NCBI GenBank assembly: GCA_947625475.1
Contig: CANQOL010000012.1
Span: 1 to 64,000 of the forward strand
Direction: 5' to 3'
Origin: an uncultured Acetatifactor sp.
GTDB lineage: Bacteria > Bacillota > Clostridia > Lachnospirales > Lachnospiraceae
Length of the DNA stretch: 64,000 bases
Shown here: in pieces, positions 8,125 to 16,790 of the stretch
How the letters are laid out: each line of letters starts with the position of its first letter
Position numbering within the stretch: position 1 is the first letter of the stretch
Notes under the pieces: model-generated
What the model was told of the DNA's origin: nothing
Databases searched by the model: none
Seen by the model: only the letters and a program-made list of their open reading frames with translations
Made by a program: the position numbers and the translations under genes

Positions 8125-8547
8125 TCATCCGCCGCCCGGCCGCTGCACTAATCTCCCGCCATCCCCCGAGTCAATGACGGCCACCAGAGTACCCTCCCCG
8201 GTCAGGTACGGCTCCCGGAGGGTCGCCGGATAAATACAGGAAAACGCCTTGGCTTCCTCCAGAGAGTAAAAGAAGCGCTTGGGCTTCTCCATATACTCGA
8301 TCTCCTCCCGGGCGGCCACCTGTTCCACTTTTCCCTCCGGGACGGTCAGGATGGCGTAGCCGGCGATCAGCCTCTCCACCTCCACCCCCTCCTGTTCCAG
8401 GGCCTCCAGGCTGCCGTGATACTTAACGATCACCTCCCAGGTCCTCTCCCGGCTGTCAAAGCCCACATTCAGGTTCTCCGTCTGCTCCCGGACCTGCTCG
8501 GGAGTCTCCAGGGCTAAATTCAACATATTTTCTATCTTCTGACTCAT
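8125..8547 (-). CDS. N-terminal half of the split S8 subtilase
   Basis: This 140-codon frame encodes the subtilase prodomain and first catalytic motif. About 120 residues of propeptide-like sequence (including EVIVKYHGSLEAL and IAGYAILTVPEGKVEQV) are followed by GTLVAVIDSG, whose Asp would be the first triad residue. After IDSG the frame enters the element and stops 12 codons later. The start at 8547 is set by GGGAGGCAAG just before ATG; the upstream in-frame codons are unlikely to be used. If translated now it would give a catalytically dead propeptide-like fragment of 140 residues. With the element excised it joins the fragment ending at 89, giving about 590 residues with the full Asp-His-Ser triad. 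Confidence 0.85.
   Translation of the reverse strand: MSQKIENMLNLALETPEQVREQTENLNVGFDSRERTWEVIVKYHGSLEALEQEGVEVERLIAGYAILTVPEGKVEQVAAREEIEYMEKPKRFFYSLEEAKAFSCIYPATLREPYLTGEGTLVAVIDSGDGGRLVQRPGGG
8144..8167 (-). other. Right junction (attL-like) of the intervening element
   Basis: On the minus strand, subtilase codons for VAVIDSG run into GGGGG, followed by element sequence ending AGATTAGTGCA. AGTGCA is the inverted copy of TGCACT at the opposite end, and both half-sites lie 22 bp from the centre of the deduced circular site. The frame then reads 12 foreign codons to a TGA at 8125. Confidence 0.75.
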
Positions 8548-8632
8548 CTTGCCTCCCACGGGAAGCCGCGGCCTCTCCGGCCATGCCGGAAAAGCCTGCC
8601 CCGCACTCTCTTTCTATATAAAATGCGGAGGA

Positions 8633-8666
8633 CAAAAAAGAAGTGAACCCGCCGGCGGATCCACTT
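8633..8666 (-). terminator. Terminator of the M18 aminopeptidase gene
   Basis: On the minus strand AAGTGGATCCGCC pairs with GGCGGGTTCACTT, followed by CTTTTTTG. It begins 8 bp after the aminopeptidase stop codon and separates it from the split subtilase. Confidence 0.8.
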
Positions 8667-8673
8667 CCTGTCC

Positions 8674-10146
8674 TTATTCCCCATAAAAGGTCTGAAACAT
8701 TCTGACGGCGTACCCCGTGTCCGCGCTCCCCGCCGTCTCCACCGCCGAGTGCATGGCCAGCTGGGGCAGTCCGATATCCACGGAGGGTACGGACACATGG
8801 GCGGCGGAGATATGGCCCAGGGTGGAGCCTCCTGCTATGTCGGACCGGTTGGTGTAAATCTGGCAGGGCACCCCTGCCTTTTGGCACAGGAGCTTGAATC
8901 TGGCGGCGGAAACCGCGTCCGTGGTGTACCGCAGGCCCCCGTGGTATTTTAAGACGATCCCTCCGTTTAAGTATGGACGGTTCACGGGATCCGCCTTCTC
9001 GGGACGGTTGGGATGCACCGCGTGGGCGTTGTCCGCCGATATGAGGAAGCTGCCTGCGATCTGACGCAGATACCGCTCCCGGCCGCTCTGGCTGACCTGC
9101 TCCCGGCCGGGAAGCCCCGCAGAATCTTCCTCCGATCCGCTGCACCCGGCAGTCCAACCGCTGCACCCGATGGGCCGGTTCTCGGATCCGGAGGCCGGGC
9201 CTGCAGCCAGGCTGATCCGCTCCAGCACATCCTCCAGGAAGGTAGAGTCCGCACCCTTGGCAGAACCGCTCCCCACCTCCTCGTTGTCAAACACCGCCAG
9301 CACGCTGCAGAACCGCTCCGGCCTGGCCGAAGCAAAGCCCTCCGCGGCGGCATACACACACTGGAGATCGTCCAGCCTGGGGCTTAGGATGAGTTCTCCC
9401 TTCTCCCCCAGGATCCGGCCCTTCTCCCTCACATACACATAGATATCCTGATCCAGAATATCCTCCGGGGCCACCCCGGCGGCCTCCGCCAGCAGGCGCC
9501 TCAAGGCTCCCTTCCCGGCAGATAAATCCGCCATGCCAAGCAGGGGAAGCATGTCCGTCTGGGGATTGAGCTCCACCCCCTTGTTCATATCCCGGTTCAT
9601 ATGGACGGCCAGGCTGGGGATCACCAGAAGATCCCGGTCCACGTGCACCAGCCGGGTCTCCACCTCTCCCTCCGGCCCGGCCAGTGCCAGACGCCCCGCC
9701 ACAGACAGGGGCCGGTCCAGCCAGGTGGACAAAATCATCCCGCCGTATTTTTCCGTATTCAGCTTGGCATACTTGTCCTCCAGCCAGATTTCCGGCCCTT
9801 CCTTCACCTTAAAGGCCGGGGAATCGCTGTGAACTGCCCCGATGTGAAAGCCCTCAGGCTCCCTCCCGGGCAGCCGGAAGGCAATCAGAGAGGAACCGCC
9901 CCGCAGGGTAAAGTATCCCTCCCCGGGCCGGAGCCTCCAGCCGTCCCGCTCCCTCAGTTCCTTAAATCCTGCCCGCAGCAGGCGCCGGCGCAGGTTCTCT
10001 GCCACGTGAAAGGCGCTGGGGCTGGCCTCAATAAACCGCAGCAGTCCGCTGTTGATCTCTCTCTCCTGCAACGCACCTTCCTCACCGGCACTCTTGCCGG
10101 CTTCCTCGGCTGTGTCCCCCCAGTCCGTTCTCTTCTCCGTCTCCAT
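8674..10146 (-). CDS. apeB: M18 family aminopeptidase
   Basis: This 490-residue cytoplasmic zinc aminopeptidase of family M18 removes N-terminal residues, often acidic, from peptides. Visible family motifs are the metal-ligand His in AVHSDSPAF, the bridging Asp in TWLDRPLSVAGR, the Glu pair in DNEEVGSGSAKG, the Asp in SADNAHAVHP and the C-terminal His in LAMHSAVETAG. AAGGAGG precedes the ATG at 10146. The protein is longer than the usual ~430-460 residues because of a hydrophilic N-terminal ~30 residues and a Gly/Ser-rich insertion (about residues 320-355) before the SADNAH motif. It has its own terminator and reads as a single housekeeping gene. Confidence 0.93.
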   Translation of the reverse strand: METEKRTDWGDTAEEAGKSAGEEGALQEREINSGLLRFIEASPSAFHVAENLRRRLLRAGFKELRERDGWRLRPGEGYFTLRGGSSLIAFRLPGREPEGFHIGAVHSDSPAFKVKEGPEIWLEDKYAKLNTEKYGGMILSTWLDRPLSVAGRLALAGPEGEVETRLVHVDRDLLVIPSLAVHMNRDMNKGVELNPQTDMLPLLGMADLSAGKGALRRLLAEAAGVAPEDILDQDIYVYVREKGRILGEKGELILSPRLDDLQCVYAAAEGFASARPERFCSVLAVFDNEEVGSGSAKGADSTFLEDVLERISLAAGPASGSENRPIGCSGWTAGCSGSEEDSAGLPGREQVSQSGRERYLRQIAGSFLISADNAHAVHPNRPEKADPVNRPYLNGGIVLKYHGGLRYTTDAVSAARFKLLCQKAGVPCQIYTNRSDIAGGSTLGHISAAHVSVPSVDIGLPQLAMHSAVETAGSADTGYAVRMFQTFYGE

Positions 10147-10174
10147 CCTATCCTGCCTCCTTAAGAGTCCGTCC

Positions 10175-10723
10175 TCACCGGTACACGACGGCGGCCGCCT
10201 GCTTCCTGGCCTCCTCCGCCCCGCAGAGCGTCTCCACCAAAGTCAGGGAAAAATCCACGGCACAGCCCATGCCCCGGGAGGTGATCACATGATCCGACAC
10301 GCACACCGTATCCCGGGAAACCTGCGCCCCCTTAAGGTGCTCCTCCCAGCCCGGATAACAGCATGCCTTCCGCCCCTCCAGAATCCCTCTGTGGCCCAGA
10401 ATACTGGGAGCCGCACAGATGGCCGCCACATACTTCCCCTGCCGGTAAAAATCGTCCACCAGGCTCATAAGCCCCTGATGGGCCTCCAGATTCTGCGTGC
10501 CGGCCTTGCCGCCTGGCAGCACCAGCATATCCAGGCCGTCAAAATCCGTCTCCGAAAAGAGCCGGTCCGCCAAAACCGTGATATGATGGGAGCCGGCCAC
10601 CTCCCTGGTCTCCCCCACGGAAACCGTAATCACCTGGATCCCCGCCCTGCGGCAGAGATCCACCGGGGTCAGAGCCTCAATCTCTTCAAACCCCTCCGCC
10701 AAAAAAACCGCTATTCTGCTCAT
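10175..10723 (-). CDS. DJ-1/PfpI family protein
   Basis: This 182-residue single-domain protein belongs to the DJ-1/ThiJ/PfpI superfamily. It begins MSRIAVFLAEGFEEIEA, which contains the conserved Glu, and has the nucleophilic-elbow Cys in AAICAAPSILG. Relatives act as glyoxalase/deglycase-like enzymes or redox-stress chaperones; the substrate cannot be told from sequence. Start 10723 has an ideal ribosome binding site (GGAGGTGGCGT before ATG); the open frame continues upstream but covers the promoter. It lies 28 bp upstream of apeB on the same strand and may be cotranscribed with it. Confidence 0.9.
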   Translation of the reverse strand: MSRIAVFLAEGFEEIEALTPVDLCRRAGIQVITVSVGETREVAGSHHITVLADRLFSETDFDGLDMLVLPGGKAGTQNLEAHQGLMSLVDDFYRQGKYVAAICAAPSILGHRGILEGRKACCYPGWEEHLKGAQVSRDTVCVSDHVITSRGMGCAVDFSLTLVETLCGAEEARKQAAAVVYR

Positions 10724-10751
10724 ACGCCACCTCCTGATGATCGCTGCCATC

Positions 10752-10780
10752 AGTATAATCAAAAAACGGACAAATGTCAC
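10752..10780 (-). promoter_or_regulatory. Promoter of the DJ-1 gene
   Basis: On the minus strand GTGACA, a 17-bp spacer and TATACT form a good sigma-A-type promoter about 30 bp before the DJ-1 start codon. Confidence 0.65.
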
Positions 10781-10811
10781 TCTTTTTTTTTCAGAAAAGC
10801 TGATGTATAAT

Positions 10812-10909
10812 GTCCACAGGCAAGAGCACCTGTGGACTTTTGATTCCATGTGCGCCTGACGGCGCACGGTAATGCGGTATAATGTCCACAGGGAAAAACA
10901 CCTGTGGAC
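10812..10909 (+). promoter_or_regulatory. Duplicated TATAAT-linked palindromes (operator-like)
   Basis: Two copies of a 9-bp perfect inverted repeat, GTCCACAGG-N8-CCTGTGGAC (10812-10837 and 10884-10909), each directly follow a TATAAT box (10805-10810 and 10878-10883). Their spacing is 72 bp. Between them is another small hairpin (TGCGCC, four bases, GGCGCA; 10851-10866). They lie upstream of the CYTH gene. The layout suggests two promoters each overlapped by the same dimeric-regulator site, or two RNA hairpins at the transcript 5' end. No regulator gene is adjacent. Confidence 0.6.
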
Positions 10910-10934
10910 TTCGCAAGGAGGAAGAAAGATTCCT

Positions 10935-11429
10935 ATGGAAATCGAAAGAAAATTTACCTTAAAGACACTGCCGGAGGATTTGAGCAGCTATCCCTGCCGC
11001 CACATTGAGCAGGCATATCTGTGCACGGAGCCGGTGATCCGGGTCCGCAAGGAGGACGAGGAATACTACCTCACCTACAAGGGAAGCGGTATGCTGGCCC
11101 GGGAGGAGCACAACCTGGCCCTCACCCGGGAGGCCTACTATCATCTGCGGGAGAAAGCGGACGGCAATATTATCTCCAAGCGCCGTTATCTCATCCCCTT
11201 GCAGCACCCGGGATTTAAGCCAGGCTTTCCCACTCCCCCGGAGGATTACAGCCTCACCATCGAGCTGGATGTGTTCGACGCCCCCTTTGCCCCCCTGATT
11301 ATGGCGGAGGTGGAGTTTGGCAGCCGGGAAGCCGCCGAAGCCTTCCTGCCCCCGGAATGGTTCGATCAGGACGTGACCTACCGGCAGGAGTACCACAACT
11401 CCTACATGGCCATGATGCAGCGCCCGTAA
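10935..11429 (+). CDS. CYTH domain protein
   Basis: This 164-residue protein starts MEIERKF, the ExExK signature of the CYTH fold (triphosphate tunnel metalloenzymes). Paired charged strands follow: IRVRKEDEEYYLTYKG, SKRRYLIPL, SLTIELDVF and IMAEVEF. Members bind metal-chelated triphosphates and include triphosphatases and CyaB-type proteins; the exact substrate is not predictable. Start 10935 has AAGGAGGAAG upstream; the extra in-frame codons back to 10872 lie within the palindrome region and are not coding-like. It is one of very few plus-strand genes here, divergent from the DJ-1 gene, and ends at a strong bidirectional hairpin shared with malQ. Confidence 0.9.
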   Translation: MEIERKFTLKTLPEDLSSYPCRHIEQAYLCTEPVIRVRKEDEEYYLTYKGSGMLAREEHNLALTREAYYHLREKADGNIISKRRYLIPLQHPGFKPGFPTPPEDYSLTIELDVFDAPFAPLIMAEVEFGSREAAEAFLPPEWFDQDVTYRQEYHNSYMAMMQRP

Positions 11430-11499
11430 GGCGCTGCCGTCCCGGATTCGATTCATGACTGCTCCCTCTGTATTTTCGTATCCATCCCACAGGTAAAAC

Positions 11500-11527
11500 T
11501 TAAGGCTGCGCCGGTGCGCAGCCTTAA
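11500..11527. terminator. Bidirectional terminator between CYTH gene and malQ
   Basis: A perfect 12-bp inverted repeat (TTAAGGCTGCGC / GCGCAGCCTTAA) with a 4-base loop lies between convergent genes. A second hairpin (ACGGAAGGC / GCCTTCCGT, 11544-11567) overlaps the malQ stop codon. Confidence 0.75.
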
Positions 11528-11554
11528 ATTGATCGTTTCCACTTACGGAAGGCC

Positions 11555-13039
11555 CTAAAGCCTTCCGTATCTTTCCGTCATCTGATAAATCCGCTCCGCC
11601 AGCTGGGGGGTGCAGTCCCTTCCGCTCATGCGCCACTGCCAGTTGCCGCCCAGGGTGGAGGGCGTATTGAAACGGGCCTCATTGCCCAGGCCCAGATAGT
11701 CCTGGAGAGGGATCACCGCCGTCTGGGCCACACTGGAGAGGGCCGCCCGGATCAGGGCCCAGTTCACATCCTTCCTGCCTGTGATGCCCAGGTACTCCTT
11801 CACCTGCCTTCTGGCCGCCCGGTCCAGCCCCCGATACCACCCCATCACCGTCTCGTTGTCGTGGGTGCCGGTGTACACAATACAGTTTTCATACAGGTTG
11901 TGGGGCAGATACTCATTGTCCGCACTGCCGTCAAAGGCAAACTGCAGAATCTTCATGCCCGGGTAGCCGGTTTTTTTCACCAGCCGGACCACACTGTCCG
12001 TCAAAAAGCCCAGATCCTCCGCGATCACCTTCTTTTTCCCCAGGCTCTCCCGGATGGCCCGAAACAGCTCATAGCCGGGCCCCTTCACCCAGCGGCCGTT
12101 CACCGCCGTCTCATCCCCGTAGGGCACGGACCAGTACTCATCGAACCCCCGGAAATGGTCGATGCGCACAATATCATAGAGCTCAAAGCAGTGGGCGATC
12201 CGGCGGATCCACCACTGATATCCGGTCTCCTTATGGTACTCCCAGCGGTACAGAGGGTTCCCCCAGAGCTGGCCGTACTCACAGAAGGCGTCCGGCGGGC
12301 AGCCCGCCACGCCGGTGGGCAGATTGTTCTCATCCAGCTGAAACAGCTTCGGCCCCGCCCAGGTGTCCGCGCTGTCAAAGGCCACGTAAATGGGGATATC
12401 CCCCACAATCTCTATGCCCTGGGCGTTGGCGTATGCCTTCAGGGCCTGCCACTGGGTAAAAAACAGATACTGCTGGAAGCAGTAAAAGTCTGTCTCCTCC
12501 CGAAACCGCTCCCTGTATGCCTTCAGGGCCTTTGGCCGGCGCAGGCGGATCCCCTCCTCCCACTCTGCCCAGCTCCTGCCGCCGAAATGATCCTTCACCG
12601 CCATGTACAGGGCGTAGTCCGGCAGCCAATGGGCGTTTTTCGCCACAAACGCCTGATACTCCGCCCCTTCGGTGAGCCCCGCCTTTTTGGCCGCCCGATA
12701 TGCCTTTTTCAGAATCCGGAAGCGGGACCGGTAAATTTTCTCATAGTCCACATACCCGGGATCCTCTCCCCAGTCCGCCTCTTCACAGTCCTGCCGGGTC
12801 AGATACCCCTCCCGGATCAGAGCCGTCAGGTCAATATAGTAGGGGTTCCCCGCAAAGGTGGAGAAGGACTGGTAGGGCGAATCCCCGTAGCCAGTGGGCC
12901 CCAAGGGCAGGATCTGCCAGATCCTTTGCCCCGCCTGCTTTAAAAAATCCACAAATTCATAGGCCTCTTTGGAAAAGGTTCCAATCCCATAGGGGGAGGG
13001 CAGACTGGAAACGGCCAGCAAAATACCGCTCTTTCTCAT
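11555..13039 (-). CDS. malQ: 4-alpha-glucanotransferase (amylomaltase)
   Basis: This 494-residue GH77 enzyme transfers alpha-1,4-glucan chains between maltooligosaccharides, producing longer chains for phosphorolysis plus glucose. It begins MRKSGILLAVSSLPSPYGIGTF, typical of the family, and contains IWQILPLGPTGYGDSPYQSF, the nucleophile region VRIDHFRGFDEYW, the Glu in VIAEDLG and the transition-state Asp in TGTHDNETVMGW. The start at 13039 has GGAGG seven bases upstream; the longer frame overlaps the end of glgP. It follows glycogen phosphorylase by 20 bp, so both belong to one glycogen-breakdown operon. Confidence 0.96.
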   Translation of the reverse strand: MRKSGILLAVSSLPSPYGIGTFSKEAYEFVDFLKQAGQRIWQILPLGPTGYGDSPYQSFSTFAGNPYYIDLTALIREGYLTRQDCEEADWGEDPGYVDYEKIYRSRFRILKKAYRAAKKAGLTEGAEYQAFVAKNAHWLPDYALYMAVKDHFGGRSWAEWEEGIRLRRPKALKAYRERFREETDFYCFQQYLFFTQWQALKAYANAQGIEIVGDIPIYVAFDSADTWAGPKLFQLDENNLPTGVAGCPPDAFCEYGQLWGNPLYRWEYHKETGYQWWIRRIAHCFELYDIVRIDHFRGFDEYWSVPYGDETAVNGRWVKGPGYELFRAIRESLGKKKVIAEDLGFLTDSVVRLVKKTGYPGMKILQFAFDGSADNEYLPHNLYENCIVYTGTHDNETVMGWYRGLDRAARRQVKEYLGITGRKDVNWALIRAALSSVAQTAVIPLQDYLGLGNEARFNTPSTLGGNWQWRMSGRDCTPQLAERIYQMTERYGRL

Positions 13040-13059
13040 GGAGGGCACCTCCTTTTTTC

Positions 13060-15357
13060 TCATAGCTTCCAGATATCCCGGTTGTACTCCCGTATGGTCC
13101 GGTCAGAGGAAAAGAAGCCTGCCATGGCGATGTTCACCAGGCTCATCTGCTTCCACTTCCTGCGCTTCTCATAGTCCCGCAGCACCCGGTCCTTGGTGCG
13201 GATATAGTCCTTGAAATCCAGCAGGGTCATGAACCAGTCCTTGTTCAAAAGCTCCCGGTAGAGCCTCTCCAAGTTCTCCTTATGCCCCACCGCCAGAGCC
13301 TGCTCTCCCACGATAAAGTCCACCGCCTCCCGGATCACTTTGCTCTTTTTGTAATACTGGCGGGACACATAGTCGCCCTGCTCATAATGACGGATCACCG
13401 CGTCGGATTTTTCCCCGAAGATGTAGATGTTGTCTTCTCCCACCAGGTCGCCGATCTCCACGTTGGCCCCGTCGCTGGTGCCCAGGGTCACGGCGCCGTT
13501 TAACATAAACTTCATATTGCCGGTGCCGCTGGCCTCCTTGCTGGCCAGGGAAATCTGCTCGGAAATATCACAGGCGGGAATCAGCTTCTCCGCATAGCTC
13601 ACATTATAATTTTCCACCATGACCACCTTCAGATACGGGGACACCTGGGGATCGTTGTTTACGATCTTCTGGAGCACCAGCAGCAAATGGATAATGTCCT
13701 GGGCGATCACGTAGGCAGGTGCCGCCTTGGCCCCGAAAATAAAGGAGATGGGGCGCTTAGGAAGCTTTCCCCGTTTCACCTCCAGATACTTGTGGATAAT
13801 GTACAGGGCGTTCATCTGCTGGCGCTTGTACTCATGGAGGCGCTTGATCTGGATGTCGAAAATGGAATTGGGATCCAGCTCAATCCCCTCCTTCTCCAGA
13901 ATATAGTCCGCCAGTTGACGCTTCTTCAGCTGCTTGACCGCCTCCAGAGCGTCCAGGGTCTTTCCGTCCCCCCGGTAGGCCAGGAGCTTTTCCAGCTCCC
14001 CGGCGTCCTTCCGAAAGCCCTCCCCGATCTTCTGGGTCAGGAGCCTAGTCAGCTCCGGGTTGCAGGATAAGAGCCACCGGCGGAAGGTGATGCCGTTGGT
14101 CTTGTTGTTGAACTTCTCCGGGTAAAGCCGGTAGAAGGCGTTCAGTTCGTTCTCCTTTAAAATCTGGGTGTGGATGGCAGCCACCCCGTTGACGGAAAAG
14201 CCGTAGTGAATGTCGATATGGGCCATGTGCACCCGCCTCTCCCCGTCGATAATGGCCACCTTTTCGTCGCCGCTAAGAGCCTTTTCCCTTGCGTCCAGCT
14301 CCCGGATAAAAGGCGCCAGCTGGGGCACCGCCTTCTCCAGATAGGAAAGGGGCCAGGTTTCCAGAGCCTCCGCCAGAATGGTGTGGTTGGTGTAGGCGCA
14401 GGTTCCGCTCACCACCCGGATGGCCTCCTCCATATCAAAGCCCTCCTCCTGGGTCAGGATGCGGATCAGCTCCGGGATCACCATGGTGGGGTGGGTGTCG
14501 TTGATCTGGATCACCGCGTGACGGTCCAGCTCATGCAGATCGTGTCCCAGACGCCTCTGCTCGTCCAAAATCAGGCGGGCGGCGCTGCTGACCATAAAAT
14601 ACTGCTGATAAATCCGCAGCTGGCGGCCGGCCTCGTCGGAGTCGTCCGGATACAAAAACAGGGTCAGATTCTTGGAAATCTTTTCCTTGTCGAAGGAGAT
14701 CCCCTCCTCCACAATCGACTCGTCCACGGATTCTATATCAAACAGATGGAGCTTGTTGACTCCGTTTTCATAGCCCACCACATCCATGTCGTAGAGACGG
14801 CTCTTTACCTTCTTTTTGCCGAAGCACACCGTGTAGACCACGTCCGTCCGGGTGAGCCAGGAACGCTTCTCGATCCAGTCGTTTTTCTCCGCCTTCTGGA
14901 GCCCGTCCTCAAACACCTGCCGGAACAGGCCGAAGTGATAGTTGAGGCCGATGCCGTCCCCGGGCAGTCCCAGGGTGGCGATGGAGTCCAAAAAGCAGGC
15001 CGCCAGACGTCCCAGGCCGCCGTTTCCCAGAGAGGGCTCCGGCTCCGCCTCCTCCACCTCATTTAAGCTCTTGCCCTGCCGGGAGAGGATCTGCTCCATC
15101 TCATCCCGCAGTCCCAGATTGATCAGGTTATTGTCCAGGAGCTTTCCGATGAGAAACTCCGCGGAGATATAGTAAACCTTCCGCTGGCCGGTGATGACGG
15201 GGCGGGCGGCTATATATTCCTTTACGGTGCACAAAACACTGTCGTACAGCTCCTTCGGGGAGCAGTCCGCGATCCTTTTGTGATAGAGCTTTTTGGTCCA
15301 GCGGGCCAGCGTCTGCTCCAGCTGGGACTGGGACGCGGCTGCAGAAATCTTGTTCAT
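13060..15357 (-). CDS. glgP: Glycogen/maltodextrin phosphorylase
   Basis: This 765-residue GT35 enzyme releases glucose-1-phosphate from alpha-1,4-glucans using phosphate and pyridoxal phosphate. Clear family motifs are [16 protein letters not shown] near residue 95, [15 protein letters not shown], the active-site segment [11 protein letters not shown], and the pyridoxal-phosphate Lys motif [13 protein letters not shown]. The start [12 protein letters not shown] at 15357 is preceded by GGAGG; an upstream ATG seven codons earlier lacks a site. It heads the glgP-malQ operon behind a consensus promoter. It is slightly shorter than the ~800-residue norm, mainly at the N-terminus, like many clostridial members. 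Confidence 0.96.
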   Translation of the reverse strand: MNKISAAASQSQLEQTLARWTKKLYHKRIADCSPKELYDSVLCTVKEYIAARPVITGQRKVYYISAEFLIGKLLDNNLINLGLRDEMEQILSRQGKSLNEVEEAEPEPSLGNGGLGRLAACFLDSIATLGLPGDGIGLNYHFGLFRQVFEDGLQKAEKNDWIEKRSWLTRTDVVYTVCFGKKKVKSRLYDMDVVGYENGVNKLHLFDIESVDESIVEEGISFDKEKISKNLTLFLYPDDSDEAGRQLRIYQQYFMVSSAARLILDEQRRLGHDLHELDRHAVIQINDTHPTMVIPELIRILTQEEGFDMEEAIRVVSGTCAYTNHTILAEALETWPLSYLEKAVPQLAPFIRELDAREKALSGDEKVAIIDGERRVHMAHIDIHYGFSVNGVAAIHTQILKENELNAFYRLYPEKFNNKTNGITFRRWLLSCNPELTRLLTQKIGEGFRKDAGELEKLLAYRGDGKTLDALEAVKQLKKRQLADYILEKEGIELDPNSIFDIQIKRLHEYKRQQMNALYIIHKYLEVKRGKLPKRPISFIFGAKAAPAYVIAQDIIHLLLVLQKIVNNDPQVSPYLKVVMVENYNVSYAEKLIPACDISEQISLASKEASGTGNMKFMLNGAVTLGTSDGANVEIGDLVGEDNIYIFGEKSDAVIRHYEQGDYVSRQYYKKSKVIREAVDFIVGEQALAVGHKENLERLYRELLNKDWFMTLLDFKDYIRTKDRVLRDYEKRRKWKQMSLVNIAMAGFFSSDRTIREYNRDIWKL

Positions 15358-15472
15358 AGAAACCTCCATTCCAAACATTCAAAGCGCCGGCCGGCTGCCC
15401 AGGGGTCCTGGGCCGGGCGGCATGCTTCCATTTTACGGATCCTGCCGCTTCGGGGGAAGCGGCGTTAGCATT

Positions 15473-15502
15473 AGTGTACTATCTGGCCCCTTTCTTGTCA
15501 AA
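15473..15502 (-). promoter_or_regulatory. glgP-malQ promoter
   Basis: On the minus strand TTGACA, an approximately 17-bp spacer and TACACT lie about 115 bp before the glgP start. The resulting leader contains a small hairpin (GCCGCTT / AAGCGGC, 15447-15465) but nothing I recognise as a riboswitch. Confidence 0.7.
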
Positions 15503-15533
15503 TCCTTCCTTCCCATTTCAGGGCCTTCAAAAG

Positions 15534-15580
15534 GAAAAAACATGGAAAACCAACAAAAAATGTTGATTTCCCATGTTTTC
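15534..15580 (-). terminator. Terminator of the CaCA antiporter gene
   Basis: An imperfect inverted repeat (ACATGG...CCATGT with paired CAACA/TGTTG inside) is followed by TTTTTT on the minus strand, immediately after the antiporter stop codon. Confidence 0.75.
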
Positions 15581-15581
15581 G

Positions 15582-16733
15582 CTACATCGTAAACTGAATC
15601 ACACAGAAGGCCCCATATATGATCAGCAGGAGGATCCCCTGAGACCGGTAGAGCCTTCCCTTGGCCAGGGCAGGCACGCACAGCAGGGCCATCGCCGAAA
15701 ACATCACCGGCATATCCAGCACCAGGGACGCATTGTGCCCCAAAAGCACCGCGCTCTGGGGAATCTGAAAGGGGGAGAGGGTCACGGACAGGCCGCTCAC
15801 CAGCACCAGATTAAACAGGTTGGCGCCGATCACATTCCCCAGGGACAGAGCCCCGTGGCCCTTGATCAGGGAGGTGATGGCTGTCACCAGCTCCGGCAGG
15901 GAGGTTCCCAGGGCCACAAAGGTCAGGGCAATCACCGACTCCGGCACCCCCAGGGCCTGGGCAATCAGGGTGCCGTTGTCCACCAAAAGGTCTGCTCCCA
16001 CGGCGATCAAGGCCGCCCCCGCCACCAGCTTTGCCAAAAACACCGCCAGACCGCCCGGCTCCTTGGGGGGATCCTGGGTGGGCGCGCCGGCATCCTGACC
16101 GGATCCTCCGGGGCCATCCTGACCGGGCGCTGCAGCCTCATACTCTGCTGCCCGAAGTTCCGGCCGGACCGCCGTCTTCCCCTTCGAAGAACCTCCTGCC
16201 CTGCTGGCCGCGGCCTCCTCCAGTGCACTTTCCCGGGCATTCCCAGAGGCGTTCCCAGGATCACTTCCCGCCGCCTTGGGCATCCGCGTCACCTGCACCA
16301 CATTGATCACCATATAAATCAAAAATACCGCCAGCAGGACCACCCCCACCGCCCGGCTGAAATATCCGGTCAAATAGGCCACCCCCGCATAAAACACCGC
16401 CGTCAGAAAGAAGAAAATCACCGGCGTGCGGAGGGCCTTGGGATCCACCCTGCCGGGCCGCACCGCCACCGTCAGCGCCGCGATCAGGGAGGTATTGCAG
16501 ATCACGGAGCCCACCGCGTTGCCGTAGGCGATCTCCCCGTGGCCGCTGAGAGCGGAGGCGGCAGAAACCATCACCTCCGGCAGAGTCGTGCCGATGGAAA
16601 CCACCGTGGCCCCGATCAGCAGCTCCGGGATGCGGAACCTGTGGGCAATGCCCGTGGCCCCGTCCACAAACCAGTCGCCTCCCTTAATCAGCAGCACCAA
16701 TCCTACAAGAAACAACAGTACCGGTATCCCCAT
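15582..16733 (-). CDS. CaCA-family cation antiporter under Mn2+ riboswitch
   Basis: This 383-residue membrane protein of the Ca2+/cation antiporter superfamily (YrbG type) has two homologous halves of about five helices. Each holds an alpha-repeat: VSIGTTLPEVMVS near residue 45 and VALGTSLPELVTA near residue 270, with GNAVGS and GNVIGAN companions. A hydrophilic loop of ~80 residues (about 155-235, rich in Gly, Ala, Ser and Pro) separates the halves and is longer than usual. YrbG relatives exchange Ca2+ for Na+, but this gene sits behind a yybP-ykoY riboswitch, which senses Mn2+. I therefore infer a role in Mn2+ (or Mn2+/Ca2+) export. It is a single-gene unit with its own promoter and terminator. 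Confidence 0.9.
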   Translation of the reverse strand: MGIPVLLFLVGLVLLIKGGDWFVDGATGIAHRFRIPELLIGATVVSIGTTLPEVMVSAASALSGHGEIAYGNAVGSVICNTSLIAALTVAVRPGRVDPKALRTPVIFFFLTAVFYAGVAYLTGYFSRAVGVVLLAVFLIYMVINVVQVTRMPKAAGSDPGNASGNARESALEEAAASRAGGSSKGKTAVRPELRAAEYEAAAPGQDGPGGSGQDAGAPTQDPPKEPGGLAVFLAKLVAGAALIAVGADLLVDNGTLIAQALGVPESVIALTFVALGTSLPELVTAITSLIKGHGALSLGNVIGANLFNLVLVSGLSVTLSPFQIPQSAVLLGHNASLVLDMPVMFSAMALLCVPALAKGRLYRSQGILLLIIYGAFCVIQFTM

Positions 16734-16790
16734 ACGCTTCTCCTCCCACTCTTTTTCGTCCTATGTGAACCCCGTGCCGGGCCTTCCTTC

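Larger units (their letters stand above)
1481..8166 (-). mobile_element. Serine-recombinase intervening element splitting a subtilase gene
   Basis: This ~6.7 kb insertion has subtilase halves on both sides in the same orientation. It carries, leftward, a short-chain dehydrogenase, a glycosidase-like protein, a 565-residue large serine recombinase and an 809-residue double recombinase that ends about 30 bp from the left junction. The junctions share only a short G run (C run on the plus strand: 1478-1481 and 8163-8167), as expected for serine recombinases. Joining TCGG from one side to GGATTGATTAT from the other recreates the codons for IDSGIDY in frame. The deduced circular junction is a 44-bp near-symmetric site with TGCACT at one end and AGTGCA at the other. 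No conjugation or phage structural genes are present. It resembles skin-type elements; developmental excision is inferred. Confidence 0.85.
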
